Shown here: positions 50,736-59,275 of the stretch, piece after piece
Position numbering within the stretch: position 1 is the first letter of the stretch
Layout of the letters: each line of letters opens with the position of its first letter
DNA from: DTU089 sp002440045
GTDB taxonomy: Bacteria > Bacillota > Clostridia > Oscillospirales > Acutalibacteraceae
Direction of reading: 5' to 3'
Length of the DNA stretch: 64,000 bases
Assembly (NCBI GenBank): GCA_937885695.1
Contig: CALABP010000087.1
Location: forward strand, 1 to 64,000
Notes under the pieces: model-generated
Told to the model about the DNA's origin: nothing
Seen by the model: only the letters and a program-made list of their open reading frames with translations
Database searches by the model: none
Made by a program: the position numbers and the translations under genes

Positions 50736-51476
50736 TCAGTTTGCCAAAAAGCGCGAAAGGAAATCTTTTGTTTCTGCTTTTTTCGGCGACTCAAAAATTT
50801 CTTTGGGAGAGCCGCTTTCGCAAATAACGCCGTCGGTCATAAACACAACGTTGTTTGAAACGTCGCGCGCAAAAGCCATTTCGTGAGTTACAACTATCAT
50901 TGTAAGCCCCTCTTTTGCAAGGTCACGCATTACCGAAAGCACTTCGCCGACCATTTGCGGGTCAAGCGCGCTTGTCGGCTCGTCGAACAAAAGCACCTCG
51001 GGCTCCATAGCAAGCGCTCTTGCTATTGCCACGCGCTGTTTCTGACCGCCCGAAAGCTGTGAAGGCTTTGCGTTGATGTAAGGCTCCATGCCAACCTTTT
51101 TAAGGTAGTGCATGGCAGAATCCTTTGCCTCCTGCTTTGACTTTCCGAGCACCTTCATTTGCCCTATCATACAGTTTTTAAGGGCGTTCATATTGTTGAA
51201 AAGGTTAAAGGACTGAAAAACCATTCCGACGTGAGAGCGATATGCGCTTGCGCCGCCCTTTAACTCTTTTATGTTTGTGCCGTGATAAAGAATTTCGCCC
51301 GAGGTCGGCGTTTCAAGCAAATTGATGCAGCGAAGAAGCGTTGATTTGCCGGAGCCCGAAGGACCGATAATACTTGTTACGTCGCCGTGATTTACCGAAA
51401 AATCTATATCGCGAAGAACCTCGTGACTGCCGAAGGTCTTTGAAAGATGGTTTATCTGTAAAATTGTGTCAGACAT
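50736..51476 (-). CDS. Amino-acid (probably lysine) ABC transporter, ATP-binding subunit
   Basis: A 246-aa ABC ATPase of the polar amino-acid uptake group (GlnQ/HisP type). Walker A IIGPSGSGKSTLL (36-48), Q-loop GMVFQSFNLF, signature QLSGGQKQRVAIARAL and Walker B EVLLFDEPTSALDP are all intact. The start overlaps the permease stop (TAATG), with AAGGAGG upstream. The lysine riboswitch ahead of the three-gene operon points to lysine as substrate. Confidence 0.95.
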   Translation of the reverse strand: MSDTILQINHLSKTFGSHEVLRDIDFSVNHGDVTSIIGPSGSGKSTLLRCINLLETPTSGEILYHGTNIKELKGGASAYRSHVGMVFQSFNLFNNMNALKNCMIGQMKVLGKSKQEAKDSAMHYLKKVGMEPYINAKPSQLSGGQKQRVAIARALAMEPEVLLFDEPTSALDPQMVGEVLSVMRDLAKEGLTMIVVTHEMAFARDVSNNVVFMTDGVICESGSPKEIFESPKKAETKDFLSRFLAN

Positions 51477-52279
51477 TATTTACCCTCCTTCTTGGACTTT
51501 TTCACATAAGAGTATGTTCCGCTTGTGTGTGCAAGCGTGTCGGTTGTGGCAATATTGAAGTTTTCGGGTCCGTCCATTTTCTTTTCCCAAAGCCTTAAAA
51601 TCAGCGAACAAATTACCGTCATAACAAGGTAAATTGTAAGCGTAATAACAGCCGACGGGAAGAAAATGTATTTTGCGCCCGCAACGGCTTTGTGTACTGC
51701 AAAAAGCTCGGTGTAGCCGATAACAAACATAACCGATGTATCTTTTATGTTGATAACAAGGTTATTGCCGATTTGCGGAATTATGTTGCGGATTGTCTGC
51801 GGAAGAATTACATAAAGCATTGTTTTAAAGTGGTTCATACCGATAGACATTGCGCCCTCGGTCTGACCGCGGTCAATAGACATTATGCCGCCGCGAACCG
51901 TTTCGGCCATATAAGCGCCCGTGTTTATCGAAACAACAAGGTACGCCGCAAAATTAACGTCAAGGTTTTTGCCGCTGAAAAAATAGGGCAAGCCGTAGAA
52001 AATGAAGATTGCCTGAATAATCATGGGCGTTCCTCTGAAAACCTCAACATAAATGCGAACTATGGCTTTAACTATTCCGAGGAATATTCTCTTTACGATA
52101 TTGTCGTTTTTGTCGCACGGTATTGTTTGAATGATACCGCAGATAAGACCGATTATGCAGCCGATTGCAGTCGCCGCAACGGCAAGCTCTATCGTTTTAA
52201 GCGCGCCGGTGAGATATTGCATATAGCTTTCGGACCAGCACTCTGCTATATCCGTCCAAAGCTCCGCAAACTTGTTCAT
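51476..52279 (-). CDS. Amino-acid (probably lysine) ABC transporter, permease
   Basis: A 267-aa membrane permease of the HisM/GlnP type with about five membrane segments. The coupling loop with the EAA motif is visible as VRGGIMSIDRGQTEGAMSIGMNHFKTMLYVILPQ, and YVEVFRGTPMIIQ is typical of the family. One permease gene is present, so the transporter probably uses a homodimer. The gene lies between the binding-protein and ATPase genes. Confidence 0.95.
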   Translation of the reverse strand: MNKFAELWTDIAECWSESYMQYLTGALKTIELAVAATAIGCIIGLICGIIQTIPCDKNDNIVKRIFLGIVKAIVRIYVEVFRGTPMIIQAIFIFYGLPYFFSGKNLDVNFAAYLVVSINTGAYMAETVRGGIMSIDRGQTEGAMSIGMNHFKTMLYVILPQTIRNIIPQIGNNLVINIKDTSVMFVIGYTELFAVHKAVAGAKYIFFPSAVITLTIYLVMTVICSLILRLWEKKMDGPENFNIATTDTLAHTSGTYSYVKKSKKEGK

Positions 52280-52306
52280 ACTTTTAACTCCGTTCGTGTA
52301 AAAAAG

Positions 52307-53170
52307 TTATTTTGAAAGGGGCTGCATTTTTGCGGCTTCTTTCATTAATGCGTCAAAATCGTCAGCCGTCATACCTTTAAGGGCATCGTTAAGTTTATCT
52401 TTAAGAACGGTGTTGCCCTTCTTTACCGAAATACCGATATTTATGTCGCCGTCGTCAACCTTGAAGCTGTTTTCGGGAAGGTCGATGATTTTAAGGTCGC
52501 TGTAAGCTATGAGAGCGCCCTCTGACGTGGGCTTGTCGGTGCAGATGAAGTCAACCGCGCCCGTTTCAAGAGCCATAAGCATTTCGGGGGCTGTATCCTT
52601 TGCTGTAAGAACCTCGGCACCCTCTATCTGCGGAAGGCACTTTGTGTACCAGATGGTTTCGCTCTGAGAAGTGCACTTTGCACCTGCAAGGTCAGAAAGG
52701 CTCTTTGCGTTTGCATACTTGCTGTCGGCCTTTGCCATACAAACGATTGTGGCGTAAAGATAAGGTCCTGCAAAGTCAACCTCTTCCATACGCTCGGGCG
52801 TCATTGACTGACCTGCGATAACGCAGTCAACGCTGCCCGACTGAACTGCGGGAACAAGCGACGACCAGTCAAGACGCACAATTTCAAGCTTCCAGCCGTT
52901 TGCTTCGCAAATTTTCTTTGCCATCATAACGTCGTAGCCGTTTGCATAGTCGTTTGAGCCTTTGATTTGAACCGCGCCGTTTGAGTCGTCCGACTGAGTC
53001 CAGTTGTAAGGAGCGTAGCTGCACTCCATGGCAACTGTAAGAACGCCGTCTTCAACGCCGCTTTTCACATCATCTGTTTTGGGTTCTTTCTCGCCGCCGC
53101 AGCCCGCAAAAAGCGAGAGACAAAGCACGAGAGAAAGTACAAGAGCTAAAATTCTTCTTGAGTTTTTCAT
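52307..53170 (-). CDS. Amino-acid (probably lysine) ABC transporter, substrate-binding lipoprotein
   Basis: A 287-aa extracytoplasmic solute-binding protein of family 3. It has a lipoprotein signal peptide with lipobox SLFAGC, so Cys24 should be lipidated. The mature protein shows GVLTVAMECSYAPYNW, NGYDVMMAKKICEANGWKLEIVRLDWSSLVPAVQSGSVDCVIAGQSMTPERMEEVDFAGPY-type segments and an Asp/Arg ligand site expected for amino acids. It is the first gene after the lysine riboswitch. Confidence 0.95.
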   Translation of the reverse strand: MKNSRRILALVLSLVLCLSLFAGCGGEKEPKTDDVKSGVEDGVLTVAMECSYAPYNWTQSDDSNGAVQIKGSNDYANGYDVMMAKKICEANGWKLEIVRLDWSSLVPAVQSGSVDCVIAGQSMTPERMEEVDFAGPYLYATIVCMAKADSKYANAKSLSDLAGAKCTSQSETIWYTKCLPQIEGAEVLTAKDTAPEMLMALETGAVDFICTDKPTSEGALIAYSDLKIIDLPENSFKVDDGDINIGISVKKGNTVLKDKLNDALKGMTADDFDALMKEAAKMQPLSK

Positions 53171-53182
53171 AATAATTTCTCC

Positions 53183-53429
53183 TTAAAAACAAAGCCCGCA
53201 ATACTTTTTATGGTATCGCGGGCTTTAAATTATTTATAAAATAAAAATTATAAACAAAATGCCGTTGATAGTGCTCCACATAAATATGTGACAGTACCGC
53301 GCTTATTAAACGCGGGCCCAGCTGCAAGACGGCGGCAACCGTAATGCGCTTCGGCGGAACAGCCTTTCCCCGCACAGCCGTTTTGCCGACGTTTGCTGTG
53401 GGGTACTAATCGTATCCGCGACCTCTATC
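53183..53429 (-). promoter_or_regulatory. Lysine (L-box) riboswitch with terminator
   Basis: The aptamer runs from GATAGAGGTCGCG (53429) to GAGCACTATC (53267) on the minus strand. It shows the lysine-riboswitch signatures: closing stem GATAG/CTATC, an AGTA after the first hairpin, GGAAAGGC with CGCCGAAGCG, the CAGCTGGGCC segment and TACTGTCA before the last hairpin. The expression platform is a 9-bp stem AAAGCCCGC/GCGGGCTTT (53191-53226) followed by GTTTTTAAGG, which runs into the ribosome binding site. Lysine should therefore terminate transcription of the ABC transporter. Confidence 0.92.
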
Positions 53430-53446
53430 AGGTGCTGTTTTCTGTA

Positions 53447-53475
53447 ATTGTAAACCAAAGTATTTTGTTTGTCAA
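53447..53475 (-). promoter_or_regulatory. Promoter of the lysine riboswitch operon
   Basis: A consensus TTGACA (53475-53470), a 17-bp spacer and TACAAT (53452-53447) on the minus strand; transcription would start about 10 nt before the aptamer. Confidence 0.75.
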
Positions 53476-53574
53476 TACAAAAACGTCAAAATTTCCGACT
53501 TTTTGCCGTTTTGTAGACTTACACCGCATTGCACAATTTTGTGCATTCAATTTTGTAACATATTACAAAATCAT

Positions 53575-53964
53575 TTACGGAAGTTTTTTGCCGCAGTTTC
53601 TGCAAAAAGCAAAACCGTCTTTTGTGGGCGCGCCGCAATAAGGGCAAAAGTTTTCGCCGCCGTCCGTTTTTTGCTCAAACGTATTGTTAAGCATAAGAGG
53701 GTTAAACCTTTCATTTAAAGGGTCCGGCTCTTCGTTATTATCCGTTATATCAAAATCCGAAAAGCGGTTTTTCGACGTGGCGTTTTTAAACGAGTAAACC
53801 GCCTGAACAATTGCAATAACAATAAAAATCACGCCGAAAAGAGCGAACGCGCCGCCGCCCGTAGAAAGCGCCATAACAGTCCAGATAACGCCGAAAAGCG
53901 CGACTGCGACGCACATAAAGCCCTGTAAAAATGACGGTCCCCTGCCGGGTTTTACACTTTTCAA
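53575..53964 (-). CDS. Zinc-ribbon membrane protein
   Basis: About 129 aa: two adjacent membrane segments (about residues 12-32 and 37-58), a polar linker, and a C-terminal double-CxxC zinc ribbon NFCPYCGAPTKDGFAFCRNCGKKL. Such proteins are common in Clostridia and have no established role. AAGAAGG fits the TTG at 53964 (eight bases) better than the in-frame GTG at 53973, which touches it. The gene ends about 95 nt before the lysine operon promoter. Confidence 0.8.
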   Translation of the reverse strand: MKSVKPGRGPSFLQGFMCVAVALFGVIWTVMALSTGGGAFALFGVIFIVIAIVQAVYSFKNATSKNRFSDFDITDNNEEPDPLNERFNPLMLNNTFEQKTDGGENFCPYCGAPTKDGFAFCRNCGKKLP

Positions 53965-54081
53965 AGTTTTCACCTTCTTAATGGGGCTGTAAAAAGCCCC
54001 CGAGCAAAAGCATTAACAAAAAAGCCTGCGTTTGCCGACCGCCGATTAGTAAGAGCGCAAATACACTTTCGTAATTTGTGT

Positions 54082-54456
54082 TTACCAATCGGCGGTTATT
54101 ATAAAATCCTGTAAAAAATTGCCGCCGTTAAAGCCCCAATGCTCTGTTTCGGCATATTTAATATAAACCCTTGACGGGGCTATCCCCGAGACATTTTCCA
54201 TAACGGAGCAAAGCGCCGCCGACATATCGTCATAAACCTTATTCCCAGCGTGACCCAAAAGAGACACTTCAAGCATTGCGCAATCTGTCGAATTGTCGCC
54301 CGCCATCCACATTGAAGCGCCGCCCTCAATATTCACCATAAGCCATCTTTCGGTTTTGCCGGGAAAGCACTCTATAGCTTTGCCGAACTCGCGGCTGAGC
54401 GCGCTTTTTTCGTCGTCTTTGAGAATTTTTGTTGTTTTTAAATTAATATACGGCAT
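54082..54456 (-). CDS. MIF-like phenylpyruvate tautomerase family protein
   Basis: A 124-aa protein of the macrophage migration inhibitory factor/tautomerase fold. Met removal would expose Pro2 (MPYINLKTTKIL), the catalytic base of this family. The middle MLEVSLLGHAGNKVYDDMSAALCSVMENVSGIAPSRVYIKY-type block matches the trimer core and NGGNF the C-terminal part. AAGGTG precedes the ATG. The physiological substrate is unknown. It follows the 30-aa membrane peptide by 13 nt. Confidence 0.87.
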   Translation of the reverse strand: MPYINLKTTKILKDDEKSALSREFGKAIECFPGKTERWLMVNIEGGASMWMAGDNSTDCAMLEVSLLGHAGNKVYDDMSAALCSVMENVSGIAPSRVYIKYAETEHWGFNGGNFLQDFIITADW

Positions 54457-54469
54457 TTTATCACCTTAA

Positions 54470-54562
54470 TTAAATAACGTTCAGAATAACCGCAAGCACG
54501 CCTATTGCCATAAGAAAAGCAAGGACGAATGCGACTATGCGGATTGCTTTTTTTGATAACAT
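54470..54562 (-). CDS. Single-helix membrane peptide, 30 aa
   Basis: A 30-aa reading frame MLSKKAIRIVAFVLAFLMAI... with a basic N-terminus and one membrane helix, ending NVI. It starts 2 nt after the phosphoglucomutase stop and ends 13 nt before the MIF-like gene, so it fills the gap exactly. The layout recalls DUF4044/Prli42-type stress peptides (about 31 aa, basic start then one helix); this likeness is weak and is inference. No strong ribosome binding site is visible, so it may depend on coupling. Confidence 0.5.
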   Translation of the reverse strand: MLSKKAIRIVAFVLAFLMAIGVLAVILNVI

Positions 54563-54564
54563 AA

Positions 54565-56283
54565 TTATATACCGAGAATCCCTTTCATAGCTTCGGAGAT
54601 GTTTTTAACCTCTGCCGCCGCCTTTTTACGCGAGGACTCTTTTGCGGTGATATATATTTTGATTTTCGGCTCTGTGCCCGAGGGTCTTACAATTGCGGTA
54701 CTGCCGTTTTCGCATCTGTAAGAAAGAACGTTTGACGAGGGAAGCCCCGTTTTTCCGCTTTCGCCGCTTACAAGGTCAAGCGTTGTGCCCTTTTTGTAAT
54801 CGCCGACCCAAACGACCTTGCTGCCCGAAATTTCTGCGGGAACGTTGTTTCTGAGATTTTCCATCATATCAGCCATTTTTTTCATTCCGCTTGCGCCCTC
54901 GAAGGCATAGTTGTCAAGCTCGTTGAAATAATAGCCGTATTTTTCATAGATGCTTTCCATATACTGCCAAAGTGTTTTGCCCTCTGTTTTGCAGAAAGCC
55001 GCCATTTCGGTAACAAGCATTGCCGCAACAACACCGTCTTTATCGCGGACGTGCGTGCCCGCAAGATAGCCGTAGCTTTCTTCCATTCCGAGAACATAGC
55101 GGTCGGCTTCGCCTTTTTCTTCAAGCTCGGTAATGCATTCGCCGATGTATTTAAAGCCTGTAAGAAGGTCATAAAGCTCTGCGCCGTAGGCGTTTGCAAT
55201 ATCTTTTATTAAGGGCGTTGTAACGATGGTTTTTATAAGAACGGGCTTTTCGGGAAGCTCGCCGCGCGCTTTAAGCGTTGAAAGCAAATATTCCGAAAGC
55301 ATTGCGCCGACCTCGTTGCCCGTCATAAGCTTGTATTCGCCGCCGTCAAGCACTGCTATACCGACGCGGTCGCAGTCGGGGTCGGTTGCTATTATAAGGT
55401 CCGCTTTAAAGTTTTCGGTTTCTTTTAAACCCTCTTCAAAAACCTGACGGATTTCGGGGTTCGGATAGGGGCAGGTTGTGAAAGTGCCGTCGGGCTTTTC
55501 CTGTGTTTTAACAACCTCAAGCTCTTTAACGCCGAGCTTTTTAAGCACGCGCCTTACGGGCTTGTTGCCCGTGCCGTGAAGAGGTGTGTAAAGCACCTTT
55601 ATGCCGGAGGACGCCACAAGCTTTTTATTGAGCGATTTTGAAAGAACGGCTTCCGTGAACTCGTCTTTTACCCAATCCTCAATAAAATCGACCATATCCT
55701 CTGCAAGCGCGTCGTCAAAATCCATACGCTTAACGCCCGTGAAAACATCAACGTTTTTAATGTATTCGTATGTTTCCGCCGCCGCTTCGTCGGTCATCTG
55801 GAATCCGCGGCTGTCATAGCACTTGTAGCCGTTATATTTAGACGGATTGTGGCTTGCGGTTATAACTATACCGGACGAACAATGAAGCCTTCTTACTGCA
55901 AATGAGAGCATTGGTGTGGGCATAAGCTCGGGATAAATATATACTTTAATTCCGTTGGCGGCAAGAACGCCCGCCGCGGCTTCGGCAAATTTGTCAGACT
56001 TTATGCGCGAATCGTAAGCGATTGCAACAGACGGCTCTTTAAAATTTTTGTTAAGGTAGTTTGCAAGACCCTGCGTTGCCTGTGATACGGTGTAAACATT
56101 GAGTCTGTTTGTGCCCGCGCCGATAACGCCGCGAAGGCCGCCCGTGCCGAACTCAAGATTTTTATAAAAACGGTCGAGAATTTCATCTTCGTTGCCTTTT
56201 ATTGACTCAAGCTCTGTTTTAAGGTCGGGGTCAAGAACCGCCTCTTTAAGCCAAAGAGAATATAAAGCGTTTATATCATTCAT
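54565..56283 (-). CDS. Phosphoglucomutase/phosphomannomutase (alpha-PGM type)
   Basis: A 572-aa alpha-D-phosphohexomutase that interconverts glucose-1-phosphate and glucose-6-phosphate (or the mannose equivalents), feeding UDP-sugar and wall-polymer synthesis. The active-site Ser144 lies in GIVITASHNPSKYNGYK, the Mg2+ loop is ATDPDCDRVGIA, the sugar loop EESYGYLAGTHVRDKDG and the phosphate loop RPSGTEPKIKIYI. The four-domain length fits the PgcA/YbbT type of Firmicutes. AAAGGA precedes the ATG. Confidence 0.95.
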   Translation of the reverse strand: MNDINALYSLWLKEAVLDPDLKTELESIKGNEDEILDRFYKNLEFGTGGLRGVIGAGTNRLNVYTVSQATQGLANYLNKNFKEPSVAIAYDSRIKSDKFAEAAAGVLAANGIKVYIYPELMPTPMLSFAVRRLHCSSGIVITASHNPSKYNGYKCYDSRGFQMTDEAAAETYEYIKNVDVFTGVKRMDFDDALAEDMVDFIEDWVKDEFTEAVLSKSLNKKLVASSGIKVLYTPLHGTGNKPVRRVLKKLGVKELEVVKTQEKPDGTFTTCPYPNPEIRQVFEEGLKETENFKADLIIATDPDCDRVGIAVLDGGEYKLMTGNEVGAMLSEYLLSTLKARGELPEKPVLIKTIVTTPLIKDIANAYGAELYDLLTGFKYIGECITELEEKGEADRYVLGMEESYGYLAGTHVRDKDGVVAAMLVTEMAAFCKTEGKTLWQYMESIYEKYGYYFNELDNYAFEGASGMKKMADMMENLRNNVPAEISGSKVVWVGDYKKGTTLDLVSGESGKTGLPSSNVLSYRCENGSTAIVRPSGTEPKIKIYITAKESSRKKAAAEVKNISEAMKGILGI

Positions 56284-56323
56284 AATCGTCGTCCTTTCTT
56301 TTGTGATAATTCTTTACAGAAAT

Positions 56324-56352
56324 ATTTTACCACCTGTTTTAGCTAAAATCAA
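56324..56352 (-). promoter_or_regulatory. Phosphoglucomutase promoter
   Basis: TTGATT (56352-56347), a 17-bp spacer ending in GTGG, and TAAAAT (56329-56324) on the minus strand, about 41 nt before the ATG. Confidence 0.6.
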
Positions 56353-56379
56353 TAACCTATATTCTAAATTATACAAAGA

Positions 56380-57006
56380 TTATCTTATGAAATTCGTGCG
56401 CCTCTTCGGCTCTTTTTCTGGAATGTTTATTCCCTCTTTTTTACCGGCTTCAATGCACTTTAAAAGCCACGCCGTATTTTTTGCGAGAGTGCGCATTATC
56501 TGAAGCCCCTCTTCGTCCTTTAAAACATCTTCGGGCTTTGCGCCGTGAACCATATTCCAATACTGCGACGAAACAACGGGCATATTGTTTATTAAGAAAT
56601 ATTTGTTAAGAACGTCAAGCGACGCCGTGCTCCCCGAGCGGCGGCACGAAACAACAGCGGCGCCCGGTTTATATGCAAAATATTTTCCGCCTGCATAAAA
56701 CGCTCTGTCAAGCACGGCGCAAAGCGCCCCCGCGGGCGAAGCATAATGAACGGGCGAAGCAAAAATAAACGCGTCCGCCGTTTTTGCTTTTTCAATAAGC
56801 GTGTTTACAATATCGTCGTCAAAAACGCATTTGCCGTCTGTAAAAGCGCATCCGCCGCAGCCGGCGCACCCCCTCACGGGAGAAGTGCCGATATTAAAAA
56901 TTTCACTTTCGACGCCGTTTTTTAAAAGAGTGTCTTTAATTTCGCAAAGCGCCGTATAGGTGCAGCCGTTTTTGTGCGGACTGCCGTTTACAAGCAATAC
57001 TTTCAT
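56380..57006 (-). CDS. Flavodoxin-fold NAD(P)H-dependent FMN reductase-like protein
   Basis: A 208-aa flavodoxin-fold protein with the FMN phosphate loop VNGSPHKNGCTYTAL at residues 6-20 and a Cys-rich RGCAGCGGCAF segment (about residues 49-59), as in the iron-sulfur flavoprotein/NADPH-dependent reductase group of anaerobes. FASPVHYASPAG is the second FMN loop. Substrate unknown. AGGAG lies before the ATG. It follows the PrdX-like gene by 54 nt and could be the last gene of that operon. Confidence 0.88.
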   Translation of the reverse strand: MKVLLVNGSPHKNGCTYTALCEIKDTLLKNGVESEIFNIGTSPVRGCAGCGGCAFTDGKCVFDDDIVNTLIEKAKTADAFIFASPVHYASPAGALCAVLDRAFYAGGKYFAYKPGAAVVSCRRSGSTASLDVLNKYFLINNMPVVSSQYWNMVHGAKPEDVLKDEEGLQIMRTLAKNTAWLLKCIEAGKKEGINIPEKEPKRRTNFIR

Positions 57007-57060
57007 ACTGTCAGCTCCTAAATCTAATCAATAAGAATTATTATTCAAACGCTTCCCTTT

Positions 57061-57618
57061 TTATTCCGTCGGGACGTTTACCAAATCGACCGTTTTATAT
57101 TCGCGCCCGAGCGCGTGAAGAACCTTTTTTAAAAGGTCCTCGGTCTTAAACCTTACCGTTGCCGTGTTAACGCACGGGTGGCACGCAAAATATTCTTCCG
57201 AAAAAAGGCTTTTTTCAATAAGAAGCTTAACCTTTTTCTCTTTGTCGTACATAAGCGACAGCACTGTAAGGGAGCCGGGCGAAACGTTCAAAAGCGCTTC
57301 CATCTGCTCGCCGCTTGCAAATGACAGGCGCGAAGAGCCTATTTGCGACGAAAGATATTTTGTTTTAAAATTTAACGAGCCGGGCAAAAGAAGCATATAA
57401 AACTCGGTGCACTGCCGATTGCACAAAAGAAGATTTTTGCAAATTTTTGCGCCGATAATTTTTTCGACCTCTTCGCAAAGCTCGATTGTAGCCGCCGCGT
57501 CGTGGCTTGCCCTTACATAATCGGTTTGGCAGTTTTCCAATAAAATATAAGAATCCTGCTCTTTTTTTGTTTCGCATTTTTCGGGGCGGCTGTTATAAAG
57601 GGTTTTATCTATATACAT
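57061..57618 (-). CDS. PrdX/YbaK-like aminoacyl-tRNA deacylase
   Basis: About 185 aa of the free-standing prolyl-tRNA synthetase editing domain family (PrdX/ProX), which hydrolyses mischarged Ala- or Cys-tRNA(Pro). Family features are KNLLLCNRQCTEFYMLLLPG, SSRLSFASGEQMEALLNVSPGSLTVLSLM and ACHPCVNTATVRF. The ATG at 57618 is chosen; an in-frame GTG at 57630 directly abuts the GH84 stop. Its place behind glycosidase genes is probably a matter of shared transcription rather than function. Confidence 0.88.
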   Translation of the reverse strand: MYIDKTLYNSRPEKCETKKEQDSYILLENCQTDYVRASHDAAATIELCEEVEKIIGAKICKNLLLCNRQCTEFYMLLLPGSLNFKTKYLSSQIGSSRLSFASGEQMEALLNVSPGSLTVLSLMYDKEKKVKLLIEKSLFSEEYFACHPCVNTATVRFKTEDLLKKVLHALGREYKTVDLVNVPTE

Positions 57619-57631
57619 CTTGTTCACCACT

Positions 57632-59275
57632 TTAAAGCGCCAAAGCGCGGTTTGCCGCCTCGCGAAGGCAAAAGCCCGTTAAAACAACTGCGTCCGCGTT
57701 ATAATCATCGAGCACCGCTTTAAGCTCTTTTTTATTATCGCCGCTTGGGTCGCTCACTGTTTTTTCGATAAGCCCCAAAAGCCTGCAGCACTTTTTGTAT
57801 TTAGCGCTCCATTTTCTAAGCTCCGAAAAGAGCGGCTCAGTGTAATCGCCGAGCATTTCACTGCATTCTTCGGACTTTTTTCTGTATGCCGAAAGAAGCG
57901 AAAGCGCCTTTTCTTTTTCGCCGTGATTGTAAAGGAACCAAAATTCCGAGAACATTGCGCTCATTTTGGGCGACGAATACATAGTAAGGCACGAAACATA
58001 AAGATGGTCGGCAAAATATGCGAAAAGCTCCGCTTTGTCTTTAAGAACGGCTTTGTGCGCGTTTTTGAGCGAGGCTTCTTGGTCGTAGCACTCGGGATTC
58101 CACAAATAATCGCAAAATGTTAAAAGCGGTATTTTGGAACACTCGGCGTATTCCATAACGTTTGAAATAATGCCCTCACAGCAAAGGTAAAGCTTTTTGT
58201 CGCGGCCGTCGATATAATTCAGGTGCATCTCCTGGAACATTTCGCAGTCGTTCACGGGGAAATTATCCCAGAAAAGCGGCGCGTGCTTTGCCGTGTCCTG
58301 AAGTTTAAGAGCCTCGCGGCAGGTAAGAACGCGCGAGCAGATTTCTTCACCCGTCCAAAACAGCGAAACATCTCTCGGAGTAGAAGTACCGAATTCCGAA
58401 ATATAAAACTCGTCGCCCTTGCCGCTGTATTGCGTGGGGCAAACGGTCAATTCGATTTCACTGTCAACGGCTTTTAATGCCCTGTATGTTTTGTTTACAA
58501 GGTCCGTGTGAGCATAAACAATATCGCCGAATGCTTCTTCATCGTCTGAAAACTGAAATTTATTCGGTATATCGTCAAGCAAAAGCCCGAATTTTTTGAT
58601 GCCTATTGAATAAAGCTGAGAAAACTTTTTCATCAAAAGGTCAAAATGCTCTTTTAAAGTGTAATGATATGAAAGCCCGGGGCCTATGCACCAATAAAAA
58701 TCAAAATAATTTTCGCTTGCGAAAGTGAAAAGCTCTTTAATTTTTGAAAGCTCTTTTTCGGGGTAGAGCTCACTCCACTTTTCGCGGTGATATATATCGT
58801 CTTTGGGGGCGTAGTAATATGTGTTCATTCCGTTTTGAGCCATAAGCTTCATAACACTAAGGCGTTTTTCCTGCTCCCACGGCGCACCGTAAAAGCCCTC
58901 GATATATCCGCGTTTTAAAAACAGCGGATAGTCCTCGGTTTCGCCTTCAAACAATTCGCCCGAGGTTATCATTTTTGAAAGAGTGTTGGCGGCTCTGAAA
59001 ACGCCCTTTTCGCACGAAGCCTCAAGAAGTATTCCGTCACTTTTAACCGTTATAAAATACTTTTCGTCGGTAAGGCGCGAAAGCTCTTTTATATATGTTG
59101 TTCTTTCGCTTCTTTTAACCGTAATTTTTATAGGGAATCCGCCGTTTTCAAGCGGTATTTTATAATCTGAGAAAACTCTTTTTACAACGTTTTCAAAATC
59201 ACCCGAAACAAAAAACGAAGAAGCGCCGACAGTTTTCCCCTCTTTTGCGGATTTAATCGGAACAGGATATATCAT
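57632..59275 (-). CDS. GH84 beta-N-acetylglucosaminidase (O-GlcNAcase-like)
   Basis: A 547-aa glycoside hydrolase of family GH84: an N-terminal beta-domain (about 1-115), the catalytic barrel starting RGYIEGFYGAPWEQEKRL, the tandem catalytic Asp234-Asp235 in FGLLLDDIPNKF, and a helical C-terminal part (about 430-547). These enzymes remove beta-linked GlcNAc by substrate-assisted catalysis. No signal peptide, so it probably cleaves imported GlcNAc-containing oligosaccharides. Its ATG overlaps the SIS gene stop by 4 nt. Confidence 0.92.
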   Translation of the reverse strand: MIYPVPIKSAKEGKTVGASSFFVSGDFENVVKRVFSDYKIPLENGGFPIKITVKRSERTTYIKELSRLTDEKYFITVKSDGILLEASCEKGVFRAANTLSKMITSGELFEGETEDYPLFLKRGYIEGFYGAPWEQEKRLSVMKLMAQNGMNTYYYAPKDDIYHREKWSELYPEKELSKIKELFTFASENYFDFYWCIGPGLSYHYTLKEHFDLLMKKFSQLYSIGIKKFGLLLDDIPNKFQFSDDEEAFGDIVYAHTDLVNKTYRALKAVDSEIELTVCPTQYSGKGDEFYISEFGTSTPRDVSLFWTGEEICSRVLTCREALKLQDTAKHAPLFWDNFPVNDCEMFQEMHLNYIDGRDKKLYLCCEGIISNVMEYAECSKIPLLTFCDYLWNPECYDQEASLKNAHKAVLKDKAELFAYFADHLYVSCLTMYSSPKMSAMFSEFWFLYNHGEKEKALSLLSAYRKKSEECSEMLGDYTEPLFSELRKWSAKYKKCCRLLGLIEKTVSDPSGDNKKELKAVLDDYNADAVVLTGFCLREAANRALAL

